Of a stretch of DNA of 64,000 bases, positions 9,232 through 18,896 are shown piece by piece. Origin of the DNA: Pseudomonas palleroniana (GTDB taxonomy: Bacteria > Pseudomonadota > Gammaproteobacteria > Pseudomonadales > Pseudomonadaceae); the NCBI RefSeq assembly GCF_003031675.1, contig NZ_PYWX01000052.1:1-64000 (forward strand), read 5' to 3'. The position numbers were made by a program, and so were the translations under genes. Numbering within the stretch: the stretch's first letter is position 1; each line of letters starts with the position of its first letter. Below the pieces are notes generated by a model. It saw only the letters and a list, made by a program, of their open reading frames with translations. It ran no database searches and had not been told where the DNA came from.

Positions 9232-10245
9232 GTGAATCACTTTTCCGCCGCCCAGCGCAGCCGCGTGACCATGCTCGACGTCGCCGAGCGCGCCGGGGTG
9301 TCCAAGGCCAGCGTGTCGCGCTTTATCGGCGATGACCGCGCGCTGCTCTCCGATGCCATTGCCCTGCGCATCGAACAAGCCATCGAAGCCCTCGGCTACC
9401 GCCCCAACCAGATGGCCCGCGGCCTGAAACGTGGCCGCACACGCCTGATCGGCATGTTGGTGGCGGATATCCGCAACCCCTACTCCATTGCGGTGATGCA
9501 TGGCGTCGAAACCGCCTGCCGCCGGCACGGCTACAGCCTGGTGGTGTGCAACACCGACCGCGATGACGAGCAGGAGCGCCAGCACCTGGCGGCGCTGCGT
9601 TCGTACAACATCGAAGGGCTGATCGTGAACACCCTCGGCCATCACCTCGACCAACTGCTGGAGCTGCAACGGGAAATGCCCCTGGTGCTGGTCGACCGCA
9701 AGGTCGAACCGTTGCACAGCGACCTGGTGGGCCTGGATAACCCGGCCGCCGTGCGCATGGCGCTGGAGCATCTGCAGCAGCAGGGCTACCGCGATGTGTT
9801 GATGGTCAGTGAAGCGGCCGACGGCACCAGCTCGCGCCTGGAGCGCCAGGCCAGTTTCATCGCCGAGATCGACCGCCGCCCAGGGTTGACCGGCAGGGTG
9901 CTGGAGCTCGATGCGGCGCTGGAAAACAACCTGCACACCTTTCTCGCCAAGCCCGGCGCCAAGGCGCTGTTCTGCGCCAACGGCATCGCCGCGCTGGCCT
10001 GCACCCGCGCGCTCAAGACGTTGGGCTGCCACCTGTTCGACGACGTCGGCCTGCTCGCCCTGGATGACCTGGACTGGTATCCGCTGGTGGGCAGCGGCAT
10101 CACCGCCCTCGCCCAGCCGACCGAGGCGATCGGCGCCAGTGCGTTTGACTGTCTGCTCAAGCGCTTGCGCGGCGACAGCGACCCCACCCGTACCCTGGAC
10201 TTCCTGCCCGAGTTGATCGTGCGCGGCTCTACTCGGCGCCTTTAA
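9232..10245 (+). CDS. ptxS: LacI-family repressor of 2-ketogluconate genes
   Basis: A 337-residue LacI/GalR regulator: an N-terminal helix-turn-helix with hinge (about 14-60, MLDVAERAGVSKASVSRF) and a periplasmic-binding-protein-like effector domain (about 73-330). The start is GTG at 9232. Identification as PtxS rests on the next four genes being kguE, kguK, kguT and kguD and on the perfect TGAAACCGGTTTCA palindromes before ptxS itself and before kguE. PtxS is known to be released from DNA by 2-ketogluconate. It is expected to repress both its own gene and the kgu operon. Confidence 0.93.
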   Translation: MNHFSAAQRSRVTMLDVAERAGVSKASVSRFIGDDRALLSDAIALRIEQAIEALGYRPNQMARGLKRGRTRLIGMLVADIRNPYSIAVMHGVETACRRHGYSLVVCNTDRDDEQERQHLAALRSYNIEGLIVNTLGHHLDQLLELQREMPLVLVDRKVEPLHSDLVGLDNPAAVRMALEHLQQQGYRDVLMVSEAADGTSSRLERQASFIAEIDRRPGLTGRVLELDAALENNLHTFLAKPGAKALFCANGIAALACTRALKTLGCHLFDDVGLLALDDLDWYPLVGSGITALAQPTEAIGASAFDCLLKRLRGDSDPTRTLDFLPELIVRGSTRRL

Positions 10246-10250
10246 ATGTC

Positions 10251-10279
10251 TTGCACCTTTCTTTGCACCTTCCTTGCAC
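10251..10279 (+). promoter_or_regulatory. Phased TTGCAC direct repeats upstream of kguE
   Basis: Three copies of TTGCAC start at 10251, 10263 and 10274, spaced 12 and 11 bases, about one helical turn. The last copy could serve as a -35 element with a weak -10 near 10297; the PtxS operator at 10286 would then sit between -35 and -10. The promoter reading is inference. Confidence 0.5.
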
Positions 10280-10285
10280 AAAAAA

Positions 10286-10299
10286 TGAAACCGGTTTCA
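10286..10299. promoter_or_regulatory. PtxS-type operator upstream of kguE
   Basis: A second perfect TGAAACCGGTTTCA palindrome, 13 bases before the kguE start codon. It is placed to block the kguEKTD promoter until 2-ketogluconate is present. Confidence 0.92.
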
Positions 10300-10312
10300 G
10301 AGGTACACAACA

Positions 10313-11095
10313 ATGCATAAATACCCCGTCTCCATCAGCCTTTCCAGCTACGGCGCCGACCTGGTACGCCAGCAGGGCCAATTGAGTTTTGTCCAGGTGC
10401 TCAGCGCTGCCGGTGCCCAACGCATCGAATGGCGTGAAGAACTGTTGACCGACGAGCAACCGGGCGAACTGGCGCAAGCAGCGGCGCAGCAGCATTTGGA
10501 ATCAGTGTTCTCATCGCCCCTGGAACTCTGGGTCGCCGGTCGCGCCCAGCCCAATGCTGAACTGGCCGCGACTCTGGATCGCGCCCTGGCTTTCGGTTCG
10601 CGCTGGTTGAAGGTGTCCCTGGGTTACTTCACCGACACCAACGACCTGCAAAGCCTGCACGCCCTGCTCTGCCGTCACCCGGTCCGGCTCCTGGTGGAAA
10701 ACGACCAGACCTTGCACGGTGGGCGTATCGAGCCGATGCAACGCTTTTTCAGTGAAGTGGAGCGCCTCGGCCTGCCGGTCAAGATGACCTTCGACATCGG
10801 CAACTGGCAGTGGCAGGACCAATCCGCCCTCACCGCCGCCCGCCTGCTCGGCCGGCATGTGGACTACCTGCACTGCAAAGCCGTGGCCCGTCGCCAGGAC
10901 GGCAAGCTCGTCGCCCTGCCGCCCGGCCCCACCGACCTGCATTTGTGGGAACAACTGCTCAAGCACATGACCCAAGGTATTACGCGAGCCGTGGAATTTC
11001 CGTTGCAAGGCGATGACCTGGTCCAGGTCACCGCCCAGCAGGTCGCCGCCCTCGCCACCCTTGGCCAGCCCCGTCTGGAGAATGCCCATGTCTAA
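10313..11095 (+). CDS. kguE: KguE, TIM-barrel epimerase-like protein of the 2-ketogluconate operon
   Basis: A 260-residue member of the sugar phosphate isomerase/epimerase (AP endonuclease 2-like) TIM-barrel family. Candidate metal-binding positions are the Glu in RLLVENDQT and Asp and His in MTFDIGNWQWQ and DYLHCKAV. It is the first gene of the kgu operon; its exact reaction in 2-ketogluconate catabolism is not settled. The PtxS operator lies just upstream, and kguK overlaps its 3' end by 8 bases, so the two are translationally coupled. Confidence 0.9.
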   Translation: MHKYPVSISLSSYGADLVRQQGQLSFVQVLSAAGAQRIEWREELLTDEQPGELAQAAAQQHLESVFSSPLELWVAGRAQPNAELAATLDRALAFGSRWLKVSLGYFTDTNDLQSLHALLCRHPVRLLVENDQTLHGGRIEPMQRFFSEVERLGLPVKMTFDIGNWQWQDQSALTAARLLGRHVDYLHCKAVARRQDGKLVALPPGPTDLHLWEQLLKHMTQGITRAVEFPLQGDDLVQVTAQQVAALATLGQPRLENAHV

Positions 11096-12032
11096 GCTCG
11101 ATATCCTGTCGTTTGGTGAAACCATGGCGATGTTCGTCGCCGAACAGACCGGCGACCTGGCGCAGGTGGCGCAGTTTCACAAGCGCATTGCCGGGGCCGA
11201 CAGCAATGTCGCCATCGGCCTTTCGCGCCTGGGGTTCAACGTGGCCTGGCTGAGCCGGGTGGGCAATGATTCCCTGGGCCGTTTTGTGCTCGACAGCCTG
11301 AAAAAAGAAGGGCTGGACTGCCGCCACGTAGCGGTCGACCCGCTGCACCCCACGGGGTTTCAACTCAAGTCCCGTGAAGACGGCGGCGCCGATCCCCAGG
11401 TCGAATACTTTCGCAAAGGCTCGGCGGCCAGCCACTTGTCTATCGAGGCCATCCAACCGGCATTGCTGCAAGCGCGCCACCTGCACGCCACCGGCATTCC
11501 AGCGGCCTTGTCCGACGCCACGCGAGCACTGTCCCGCGAGTTGATGATGCAAATGCGCAAAGCCGGGCGCAGCGTGTCGTTCGACCCGAACCTGCGCCCA
11601 TCGCTATGGCCCGACGAGCAGCAGATGATCCGCGAGATCAATGCCCTCGCCGCCCTGGCCGACTGGGTATTACCGGGCTTGAGCGAAGGCCGTCTGCTCA
11701 CCGGCTTTGATGACCCGGCCGATATTGCCGCCTTCTACCTGGACCAGGGCGCCGAGGCCGTGGCCATCAAGCTGGGGCCTGACGGGGCTTACTACCGGAC
11801 CCGCATGGACCAAGGCTTCATCGCCGCCGTGCCGGTGGAAACCGTGGTGGATACCGTCGGTGCCGGCGATGGTTTCGCCGTCGGCATGGTCAGTGCCCTG
11901 CTGGAAAACCTCAGTTTCCCCGAGGCCGTGCAGCGCGGTAACTGGATCGGCAGCCGTGCCGTGCAGAGCCGTGGCGATATGGAAGGCTTGCCGTTCAGGG
12001 CAGACCTGCCGCCGGCACAGAAGGCGAGCTGA
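11088..12032 (+). CDS. kguK: 2-ketogluconate kinase (PfkB family)
   Basis: A 314-residue ribokinase/PfkB-family sugar kinase that phosphorylates 2-ketogluconate to 2-keto-6-phosphogluconate with ATP. Visible signatures are the N-terminal GADSNVAIGLSRLG substrate lid region, FDPNLRPSLW, and the C-terminal PfkB motif DTVGAGDGFAVG with the catalytic Asp. The ATG at 11088 inside the end of kguE is chosen because the family starts at the LDILSFGE strand. Confidence 0.93.
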   Translation: MSKLDILSFGETMAMFVAEQTGDLAQVAQFHKRIAGADSNVAIGLSRLGFNVAWLSRVGNDSLGRFVLDSLKKEGLDCRHVAVDPLHPTGFQLKSREDGGADPQVEYFRKGSAASHLSIEAIQPALLQARHLHATGIPAALSDATRALSRELMMQMRKAGRSVSFDPNLRPSLWPDEQQMIREINALAALADWVLPGLSEGRLLTGFDDPADIAAFYLDQGAEAVAIKLGPDGAYYRTRMDQGFIAAVPVETVVDTVGAGDGFAVGMVSALLENLSFPEAVQRGNWIGSRAVQSRGDMEGLPFRADLPPAQKAS

Positions 12033-12115
12033 GCAAAGGCGCCGCCGCCCGGCGCGGGGCAAGCCCGCACACCACAACCTGTTGCAACAACTACAACAAG
12101 CTCAGGAGCAACACC

Positions 12116-13408
12116 ATGGATACCGTGAAACTCGCCACCCGCCGCTGGTGGTACATCATGCCGATCGTTTTTATCACCTACAGCCTGGCCTATCTGGACC
12201 GCGCCAACTATGGCTTCGCCGCCGCCTCCGGGATGGCCGAAGACCTGATGATCACCCCCGGAATGTCGTCGCTGCTCGGCGCGCTGTTTTTCCTGGGCTA
12301 CTTTTTCTTCCAGGTGCCGGGGGCGATGTATGCCCAGAAGCGCAGCGTTAAAAAGCTGATCTTTGTCAGCCTGATCCTGTGGGGCGGCCTGGCGACGCTG
12401 ACGGGCGTGGTGTCCAACGCCTATATGCTGATCGCCATCCGCTTCATGCTCGGGGTGGTCGAAGCGGCCGTGATGCCGGCGATGCTGGTGTACCTGTGCC
12501 ACTGGTTCACCCGTGCCGAGCGCTCCCGCGCCAATACGTTCCTGATCCTCGGCAACCCGGTGACCATGCTGTGGATGTCGGTGGTCTCGGGCTACCTGGT
12601 GCAGCACTTCAGCTGGCGCTGGATGTTCATCATCGAAGGTTTGCCGGCGGTGATCTGGGCCTTTATCTGGTGGCGCCTGGCCGATGAGCGGCCCAAGGAT
12701 GCCAAATGGCTCAGCGACAGCGAGAAACAGGATCTGGAAACCGCCCTGGCCGCCGAGCAGGTGGGCATCAAGGCGGTGAAGAACTACGCCGAAGCCTTCC
12801 GCTCGCCCAAGGTGATCGTGCTGGCCCTGCAGTTTTTCTGCTGGAGCATCGGCGTGTACGGCTTTGTGTTGTGGCTGCCGTCGATCCTCAAGGCGGGTTT
12901 GAAAATGGATATGGTCGAGGCCGGCTGGTTGTCGGCCCTGCCTTATCTCGCGGCGGTGATCGGCATGCTGGTGGTGTCGTGGGGCTCGGACAAACTGCAA
13001 AAGCGTAAACGCTTTGTGTGGCCACCGTTGCTGATTGCCTCCATCGCGTTCTACGGCTCCTACACGCTTGGCGCCGAACATTTCTGGTGGTCCTACACCT
13101 TGCTGGTGATCGCCGGTGCCTGCATGTACGCGCCCTACGGTCCGTTCTTCGCCATCGTCCCGGAAATCCTGCCGGCCAACGTCGCCGGTGGCGCCATGGC
13201 GCTGATCAACAGCATGGGCGCGCTGGGTTCATTCGGTGGTTCGTACCTGGTGGGTTACCTCAATAGCAGCACCGGCTCGCCCGGCGCCTCGTACCTGCTG
13301 ATGAGCGGCGCGTTGCTGCTGTCGGTGGTGCTGACGATTTTCCTCAAGCCCGGCGCCAGCGATCGCGTACGGGCGCCAACCCTGGAGTTGAAGGTCAAAA
13401 CCTCATGA
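12116..13408 (+). CDS. kguT: 2-ketogluconate transporter (MFS)
   Basis: A 430-residue major facilitator permease with twelve predicted helices. The opening LATRRWWYIMPIVFITYSLAYLDRANY is typical of the anion:cation symporter (ACS/phthalate permease-like) subfamily. It imports 2-ketogluconate across the inner membrane. Its stop overlaps the kguD start by 4 bases (ATGA). The 83-base gap after kguK contains a short GGGGCAAGCCCGC fragment resembling the dispersed palindromes but no complete element. Confidence 0.92.
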   Translation: MDTVKLATRRWWYIMPIVFITYSLAYLDRANYGFAAASGMAEDLMITPGMSSLLGALFFLGYFFFQVPGAMYAQKRSVKKLIFVSLILWGGLATLTGVVSNAYMLIAIRFMLGVVEAAVMPAMLVYLCHWFTRAERSRANTFLILGNPVTMLWMSVVSGYLVQHFSWRWMFIIEGLPAVIWAFIWWRLADERPKDAKWLSDSEKQDLETALAAEQVGIKAVKNYAEAFRSPKVIVLALQFFCWSIGVYGFVLWLPSILKAGLKMDMVEAGWLSALPYLAAVIGMLVVSWGSDKLQKRKRFVWPPLLIASIAFYGSYTLGAEHFWWSYTLLVIAGACMYAPYGPFFAIVPEILPANVAGGAMALINSMGALGSFGGSYLVGYLNSSTGSPGASYLLMSGALLLSVVLTIFLKPGASDRVRAPTLELKVKTS

Positions 13409-14382
13409 AAAAGTCTGTTGTGCTGTACAAAAAACTCTCCGCGCCGCTGATGGCTCGCCTGCATGAACAGGCCGATGTCACGCTGATCGACGCGCTGGAC
13501 GACACGGGCCTGGCCAAACTGCGCGACGCGTTGCCCAGCGCCCATGGCCTGCTCGGCGCCAGCCTGCGCCTGGATGCCAGACTGCTGGACCTGGCGCCCC
13601 ACCTGGAAGCGGTGGCCAGCGTCTCGGTGGGGGTCGACAACTACGACATCGACTACCTGACCCGGCGCGGCATCCTGCTCAGCAACACCCCGGACGTGCT
13701 CACCGAAACCACCGCCGACACCGGTTTTGCGTTGATCCTGGCCACCGCACGCCGGGTGGTCGAGCTGGCCGACATGGTGCGCGCCGGCCAATGGAACAAG
13801 AACATCGGCCCGGCGCACTTCGGTACCGACGTGCACGGCAAAACCCTGGGCATCATCGGCATGGGGCGCATTGGTGAAGCCCTGGCGCAGCGCGGGCATT
13901 TCGGCTTCGGCATGCCGGTGATCTACCACAGCCACTCGCCCAAGCCGCAGGTGGAACAGCGTTTCGGCGCGCGGTACCGCAGCCTGAACGAGTTGCTGCA
14001 AGAGGCTGACTTTGTCTGCCTGACCTTGCCGCTGACCGCCGAAACCGAGAAGCTGATTGGCGCCGAGGCATTCAGGCGGATGGGGCCGGAGACGATCTTC
14101 ATCAACATCTCGCGGGGCAAGGTGGTGGACGAAGCGGCGTTGGTCGAAGCCTTGCAGCAGCGCACCATCCGGGCGGCGGGGCTGGATGTGTTCGAGCGTG
14201 AGCCGCTCAATCACGAGTCGCCGTTGCTGCGGTTGAACAACGTGGTCGCCACGCCGCATATCGGCTCGGCAACCCAAGAGACGCGCGAGGCGATGGCCAA
14301 GTGTGCGGTGGATAATCTGTTGCAGGCGCTGGCCGGGCAAAAGCCGACGAACCTGGTGAACCCGGGGGCCTGGAAGCCATAG
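13405..14382 (+). CDS. kguD: 2-keto-6-phosphogluconate reductase (D-2-hydroxyacid dehydrogenase family)
   Basis: A 325-residue NAD(P)-dependent reductase producing 6-phosphogluconate. The Rossmann signature is GIIGMGRIGEALAQR (about residues 151-165). Catalytic Arg, Glu and His are in NISRGKVVD, LDVFEREPL and TPHIGSAT. It overlaps kguT by 4 bases and closes the operon. The REP doublet immediately downstream is likely where transcription or mRNA decay ends. Confidence 0.92.
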   Translation: MKKSVVLYKKLSAPLMARLHEQADVTLIDALDDTGLAKLRDALPSAHGLLGASLRLDARLLDLAPHLEAVASVSVGVDNYDIDYLTRRGILLSNTPDVLTETTADTGFALILATARRVVELADMVRAGQWNKNIGPAHFGTDVHGKTLGIIGMGRIGEALAQRGHFGFGMPVIYHSHSPKPQVEQRFGARYRSLNELLQEADFVCLTLPLTAETEKLIGAEAFRRMGPETIFINISRGKVVDEAALVEALQQRTIRAAGLDVFEREPLNHESPLLRLNNVVATPHIGSATQETREAMAKCAVDNLLQALAGQKPTNLVNPGAWKP

Positions 14383-14406
14383 CCTCTGAAAAAAAAAGAG
14401 AGCAAT

Positions 14407-14495
14407 TGTGGGAGGGGGCTTGCTCCCGATAGCGGTGGGCCAGTCACTGATTTACTGAATGACCCACCGCTATCGGGAGCAAGCCCCCTCCCACA
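14407..14495. repeat. REP doublet (REPIN-like) after kguD
   Basis: TGTGGGAGGGGGCTTGCTCC and its reverse complement flank a short loop in an 89-base hairpin-forming pair. It lies between two convergent genes (kguD and the chemotaxis receptor), where such elements often stabilise 3' ends. Confidence 0.92.
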
Positions 14496-14530
14496 CTCCC
14501 ACACTCCTACATTTTTGGCCTTATTGCAGG

Positions 14531-16156
14531 TCAGATAACGAAGCGCGCCACCATCCCATTCAGGTCCACCGCCAGGCGCGACAGCTCATGGCTGGCCGCG
14601 CTGGTCTGGTTGGCACCCGCCGCCGACTGGGTCGCCAGGTCGCGGATGTTGACCAAGTTGCGGTCCACCTCGCGAGACACCTGCGCCTGCTCTTCCGAGG
14701 CACTGGCAATCACCAGGTTGCGCTCGTTGATCAGGCTGATCGATTGAGTGATCTGCTCCAGGGCCACACCGGCGGCGCGAGCCATTTCCAGGGTGGCATG
14801 GGTACGCTGGTTGCTCTGCTGCATCGACTGCACAGCTTCGCCGGTTCCGCTCTGGATGCCGGCGACCATTTTTTCGATCTCTTGAGTCGACTGTGCGGTG
14901 CGATGGGCCAGCGCCCGCACTTCGTCGGCCACCACCGCGAAACCGCGCCCGGCTTCACCGGCGCGGGCCGCTTCAATCGCGGCGTTGAGCGCCAGCAGGT
15001 TGGTCTGTTCGGCAATCGCGCGGATCACGTCCAGTACTTTGCCGATATCACGTCCCTGGGACGCCAGGCCCTCGATCAGCACCGAAGTGCTTTGCACATC
15101 CTGGGTCATCGTCTGGATGGCCTCGACGGTTTCGACCACGCGGTCGCGTCCCGCACGGGCGGCCTGGTTGGACTGGCCGGACGCTTCGGAGGTCGACACC
15201 GCGTTACGCGCCACCTCTTCCACGGCAGCGGTCATTTCGTTGACGGCCGTGGCGGCCTGGTCGATTTCATTGTTCTGTTGTTGCAGGCCCCGGGACGCTT
15301 CCTCGGTGACCGCACTCAGCTCTTCGGCGGCGGAGGACAACTGTGTGGCGGAGCCGGCGATATGCTGGATGGTCTGGCGCAAGTTGGCTTGCATGGTCGA
15401 CAGCGCACCGAGCAAGCGCGCCGGCTCATCTGTCCCCTCATCGGAAACGGTCTTGGTCAGGTTGCCGCCGGCGATGGTTTCGGCCATTTCCACAGCCTTG
15501 TGCAAAGGCGCGACGATGCTGCGGGTCAACAACCAGGCCAACAGCACGGTCATCAGCGCCGCCACCACGGCAACGATGATGATCCCGGTCACGGCCATTT
15601 GATAACTGCTCTCGGCGTCGCGCCCGGCCCGATCCGCATCCGCACTGTTGATCGCGATCAGCTTGTTCAACTGCTCCCCCATCAGGTCGGTGCCGTCCTT
15701 GATGCGTGTGTTGATCACGGTGCGCATCTCCTCGACTTTGTTCTGCTGGGACAGCGACATCATCTCGGCATGGGCGGCGAGATAACTGTCGAGGGTGGCG
15801 GCGAAGGTCTTGTACAAGGCCGCCTCCTCCGGACCGGCCGGCATGGCCGAGTAAGCCGTCTGAGCCTGCTTGACCTTGTCCACCAACACGGCCACGCGGG
15901 TCTTGGCTTCTTCCAGCGATGCCGGCTCACGGTTGACCAAGATGCGGAACGAGAGAATACGCAGGCGCAGCACGTTCTCGGTCAGGTTACCGAGGAACCT
16001 CACGCTGGGCAGTTGGTTGGTCCCCATGTCCAGCGAGGCTTGCCGGATCTGAGTCATGCGGTTGACCGCAAACACCCCGAGAATCACGACGAGCAGCGCA
16101 ATGAACGCAAAACCGAGAAAAGCGCGAGGTGCAATATTCAGATTACGAAGAGACAT
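14531..16156 (-). CDS. Methyl-accepting chemotaxis protein
   Basis: A 541-residue transmembrane receptor: an N-terminal helix (about 11-31), a periplasmic four-helix-bundle-like sensor (about 32-190), a second helix (about 191-211), HAMP, and a long cytoplasmic coiled coil with the conserved signalling tip [22 protein letters not shown]-terminal receptor-demethylation pentapeptide is not apparent. The start at MSLRNLNI is preferred because it places the first helix at the N-terminus; an in-frame GTG at 16204 would add 16 residues. The ligand is unknown. It is divergent from the permease at 16392. Confidence 0.92.
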   Translation of the reverse strand: MSLRNLNIAPRAFLGFAFIALLVVILGVFAVNRMTQIRQASLDMGTNQLPSVRFLGNLTENVLRLRILSFRILVNREPASLEEAKTRVAVLVDKVKQAQTAYSAMPAGPEEAALYKTFAATLDSYLAAHAEMMSLSQQNKVEEMRTVINTRIKDGTDLMGEQLNKLIAINSADADRAGRDAESSYQMAVTGIIIVAVVAALMTVLLAWLLTRSIVAPLHKAVEMAETIAGGNLTKTVSDEGTDEPARLLGALSTMQANLRQTIQHIAGSATQLSSAAEELSAVTEEASRGLQQQNNEIDQAATAVNEMTAAVEEVARNAVSTSEASGQSNQAARAGRDRVVETVEAIQTMTQDVQSTSVLIEGLASQGRDIGKVLDVIRAIAEQTNLLALNAAIEAARAGEAGRGFAVVADEVRALAHRTAQSTQEIEKMVAGIQSGTGEAVQSMQQSNQRTHATLEMARAAGVALEQITQSISLINERNLVIASASEEQAQVSREVDRNLVNIRDLATQSAAGANQTSAASHELSRLAVDLNGMVARFVI

Positions 16157-16391
16157 AGGGGGGCTCTCGAGAAGTAGTGTTGGCGCGCGTCCCTGCCGCG
16201 ACACGATCAGTCGGCGTCAACGCGTCAACTGATCTGTAGGCACCACGGTTGTTGTTGGAAAGTGGGCCTTTCCAGGCTATCGGCAGACTTGATGATTTAA
16301 TGCAGGATGTTTCGAAATTTTTTTGCACACTTTTGACAGCAAGTACTTTCTGGCATCCTGCGCGCCCTCCTTTCCCTGACGGGCTCGTATT

Positions 16392-17819
16392 TTGTCTGAT
16401 ACTCAACCCCCTCTCCCTCGCTATAAATCCGACCTGATCTACGGCCTGGAAGACCGTCCGCACTTCACCGCAGCGATTTTTGCCGCGTTGCAGCACGTGC
16501 TCGCCAGTTTCGTCGGGATCATCACGCCCACCCTGATTGTAGGCGGTGTTCTGGGACTGGGTAGTGAAGTGCCGTACCTGGTGAGCATGGCGCTGTTCGT
16601 CTCGGGGCTGGGGACTTTTGTGCAGGCGCGCAAGTTCGGCCCGGTGGGTTCCGGCCTGCTGTGCCTGCAGGGCACCAGTTTTTCGTTTATCAGTGTGATC
16701 CTCAGCGCCGGCTTCATGGTCAAGGCCCGGGGCGGCGGGACCGATGAAATTCTCTCGACGATCTTCGGTATCTGTTTTTTTGCAGCCTTTATCGAAGTGG
16801 TGCTCAGCCAGTTCATCGGCAAACTGCGCAAACTGATCACCCCGGTGGTCACCGGCACCATCATTACCCTGATGGGTTTGTCACTGATCAAGGTGGCGGT
16901 CACCGACATGGCCGGCGGCTTTGGCTCCAGCGACCTGGGCGCGGCGGGCAACATGGGGCTGGCGGCACTGGTGCTGCTGACCATCGTGGTCCTCAACCGC
17001 TTCAGCAACCCGTTCCTGCGCCTGGGTTCGATCGTGATCGGCCTGACCCTGGGCTTTGTCGTGGCTTGGTGGATGGGCCGCGTGGACATGGCCGCCCTGC
17101 CCCAGGTGCCGCTGATCAGCGTACCGGTGCCGTTCAAGTACGGGTTCTCGTTCGACTGGGTCGCGTTTATCCCGGTTGCCGTGATCTTCCTGATTTCGCC
17201 GCTTGAAGCGGCCGGTGACCTGACCGCCAACTCGATGATTTCGCAACAGCCGGTCAAGGGCCCGCTGTACATCAAGCGCATCAAGTCCGGCCTGCTGGCC
17301 GACGGCCTCAATTCGGCCATGGCCGCCACCTTCAACAGCCTGCCGATGGTGACCTTCGCCCAGAACAACGGCGTGATCCAGCTGACCGGTGTGGCCAGCC
17401 GCTACGTGGCGTACTTTATCGCCGGCCTGTTGGTGTTGCTGGGGTTGTTCCCGATGATCGGCGCGGTACTGCAACTGATGCCCAAGCCGGTGCTCGGTGG
17501 CGCGACGCTGATCATGTTCGGCACCGTGGCCGTGGCCGGGATCAAGATCCTCGCCGAAGCCGGGCTGCACCGACGCAACGTGCTGATCGTGGCGATCTCC
17601 CTGGGCATGGGCCTGGGCGTCGCCGCCGTGCCGGAAGTGTTGCGCGACCTGCCCAAGGCCCTGCACAACATCTTTGAATCGCCGATCACCGTGGGCGCAT
17701 TTTGTGCGATCTTGCTGAACATTTTCCTGCCCGAAGAGTTCATAGAGCTGGAAGAAGACGAATTCGACCCGGAGTCTTCTACCCTCAAAGTCATGCAAGA
17801 CCCGGACGTTACGCAATAG
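16392..17819 (+). CDS. NCS2-family xanthine/uracil permease (XanP-like)
   Basis: A 475-residue nucleobase:cation symporter-2 protein with about 14 helices. Sequence features shared with E. coli XanP include LIYGLEDRPHF near the start, FGPVGSGLLCLQGTSFSF, the acidic SPLEAAGDLTANS motif of TM8, and FAQNNGVIQLTGVASRYV. It probably imports xanthine or a related purine. The start appears to be TTG at 16392, giving MSDTQPPLPRYKSDLIYG, which matches the family N-terminus; no ATG is suitably placed. The lipoprotein gene follows after 13 bases. Confidence 0.87.
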   Translation: MSDTQPPLPRYKSDLIYGLEDRPHFTAAIFAALQHVLASFVGIITPTLIVGGVLGLGSEVPYLVSMALFVSGLGTFVQARKFGPVGSGLLCLQGTSFSFISVILSAGFMVKARGGGTDEILSTIFGICFFAAFIEVVLSQFIGKLRKLITPVVTGTIITLMGLSLIKVAVTDMAGGFGSSDLGAAGNMGLAALVLLTIVVLNRFSNPFLRLGSIVIGLTLGFVVAWWMGRVDMAALPQVPLISVPVPFKYGFSFDWVAFIPVAVIFLISPLEAAGDLTANSMISQQPVKGPLYIKRIKSGLLADGLNSAMAATFNSLPMVTFAQNNGVIQLTGVASRYVAYFIAGLLVLLGLFPMIGAVLQLMPKPVLGGATLIMFGTVAVAGIKILAEAGLHRRNVLIVAISLGMGLGVAAVPEVLRDLPKALHNIFESPITVGAFCAILLNIFLPEEFIELEEDEFDPESSTLKVMQDPDVTQ

Positions 17820-17832
17820 GAGCAACTTTCAG

Positions 17833-18294
17833 ATGCGCAAGCTCATGGTTCTATCGTTACTGCTGCTGACCTTGAGCGCCTGCGCGCTGTTCCCCCACCG
17901 CGACCCGGTCAACATTACGGTGGTGGGGATCGAGCCCCTGCAAAGCCAGGACCTGGAAGTGCGTTTCGCCGTGAAGCTGCGGGTGCAGAACCCCAATGAA
18001 ACGGCCATCGACTACAGCGGCATCGCCCTGGACCTGGACGTCAATGGCCGGCCGCTGGCATCAGGCGTGAGTGACCAGGCAGGCTCGGTGCCGCGCTTTT
18101 CCGAGACCGTGCTGATGGTGCCGGTGAGTGTGTCGGCATTTTCCGTACTGCGCCAAACCCTGGGCCTGAGCCAGACTCAAAGCCTGAACAACTTGCCCTA
18201 CGTGCTGCGCGGCAAGCTGGCGGGCGGGTTGTTCGGCACCATGCGCTTTGTGGAGCGTGGCACGTTGGACCTGCCGAACACGGCTACCTGGTAA
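17833..18294 (+). CDS. LEA type 2 (water-stress/hypersensitive-response domain) lipoprotein
   Basis: A 153-residue small lipoprotein. The signal peptide ends in the lipobox LSAC (Cys near residue 17). The rest is one LEA-2/WHy beta-sandwich domain with the typical VRFAVKLRVQNPNETAIDYSGIALDLDVNG sequence split across two strands. Such proteins are associated with desiccation or envelope stress; a specific role is unknown. It lies 13 bases after the permease gene and 5 bases before the GNAT gene, so the three may be co-transcribed. Confidence 0.85.
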   Translation: MRKLMVLSLLLLTLSACALFPHRDPVNITVVGIEPLQSQDLEVRFAVKLRVQNPNETAIDYSGIALDLDVNGRPLASGVSDQAGSVPRFSETVLMVPVSVSAFSVLRQTLGLSQTQSLNNLPYVLRGKLAGGLFGTMRFVERGTLDLPNTATW

Positions 18295-18299
18295 CGACC

Positions 18300-18851
18300 A
18301 TGCAACCGACCTTGCTCACCGAACGACTGATCCTGCGACCACTGACCCTGGCCGACGCCGAGGGCATCCAACAGCAATTCCCGCACTGGGAAGTCGTGCG
18401 CTACCTCAACGCCCTGGTGCCCTGGCCCTATCCGGCCGATGGCGCACGCACCTATCTGGAGCAAATCGCCCTGCCCGCCATGGCCCGTGGTAAGGAATGG
18501 CATTGGTCGATCCGCCTGAAAAGCGCGCCGGACAGGTTAATCGGCAATATCAGCCTGATGGACGAACACGATAACAACCGTGGTTTTTGGCTCGGCCCAC
18601 AATGGCAAGGGCAAGGCTTGATGCGCGAAGCCTGTGCGGCGGTGAACGACTACTGGTTTGGCGTACTGGAGCGGCCACTGTTGAGGGTGCCCAAGGCGGC
18701 GCCGAACCTGGCGTCGCGCCGGATTTCCGAGCGTGAAGGGATGCGCTGGGTGCGCACGGATCAAGGCGAGTTCGTTGAAGGTACCTTCCCGCGGGACCTC
18801 TGGGAAATGACTCGCGAGCAATGGCTGGAATACCCACGCCTGAGCCAATGA
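18300..18851 (+). CDS. GNAT-family N-acetyltransferase (RimJ/RimL type)
   Basis: A 183-residue acyl-CoA N-acyltransferase. It opens with LLTERLILRPLTLADAEGI, typical of the RimJ/RimL-like Acetyltransf_3 group, and has the acetyl-CoA loop region GFWLGPQWQGQGLMREA. The substrate is unknown; relatives act on protein N-termini, amino acids or antibiotics. It is the last gene of the short rightward cluster starting at 16392. Confidence 0.85.
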   Translation: MQPTLLTERLILRPLTLADAEGIQQQFPHWEVVRYLNALVPWPYPADGARTYLEQIALPAMARGKEWHWSIRLKSAPDRLIGNISLMDEHDNNRGFWLGPQWQGQGLMREACAAVNDYWFGVLERPLLRVPKAAPNLASRRISEREGMRWVRTDQGEFVEGTFPRDLWEMTREQWLEYPRLSQ

Positions 18852-18860
18852 GGCTGCAAA

Positions 18861-18882
18861 TGTGGGAGCCGGCCCTCCCACA
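18861..18882. repeat. Short REP-like hairpin between convergent genes
   Basis: TGTGGGAG (18861-18868) and CTCCCACA (18875-18882) form an 8-base stem with a 6-base loop. This is a minimal REP derivative between the GNAT and nitrilase stop codons and may mark the 3' ends of both transcripts. Confidence 0.6.
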
Positions 18883-18896
18883 CAGCTGAGCGGTGT

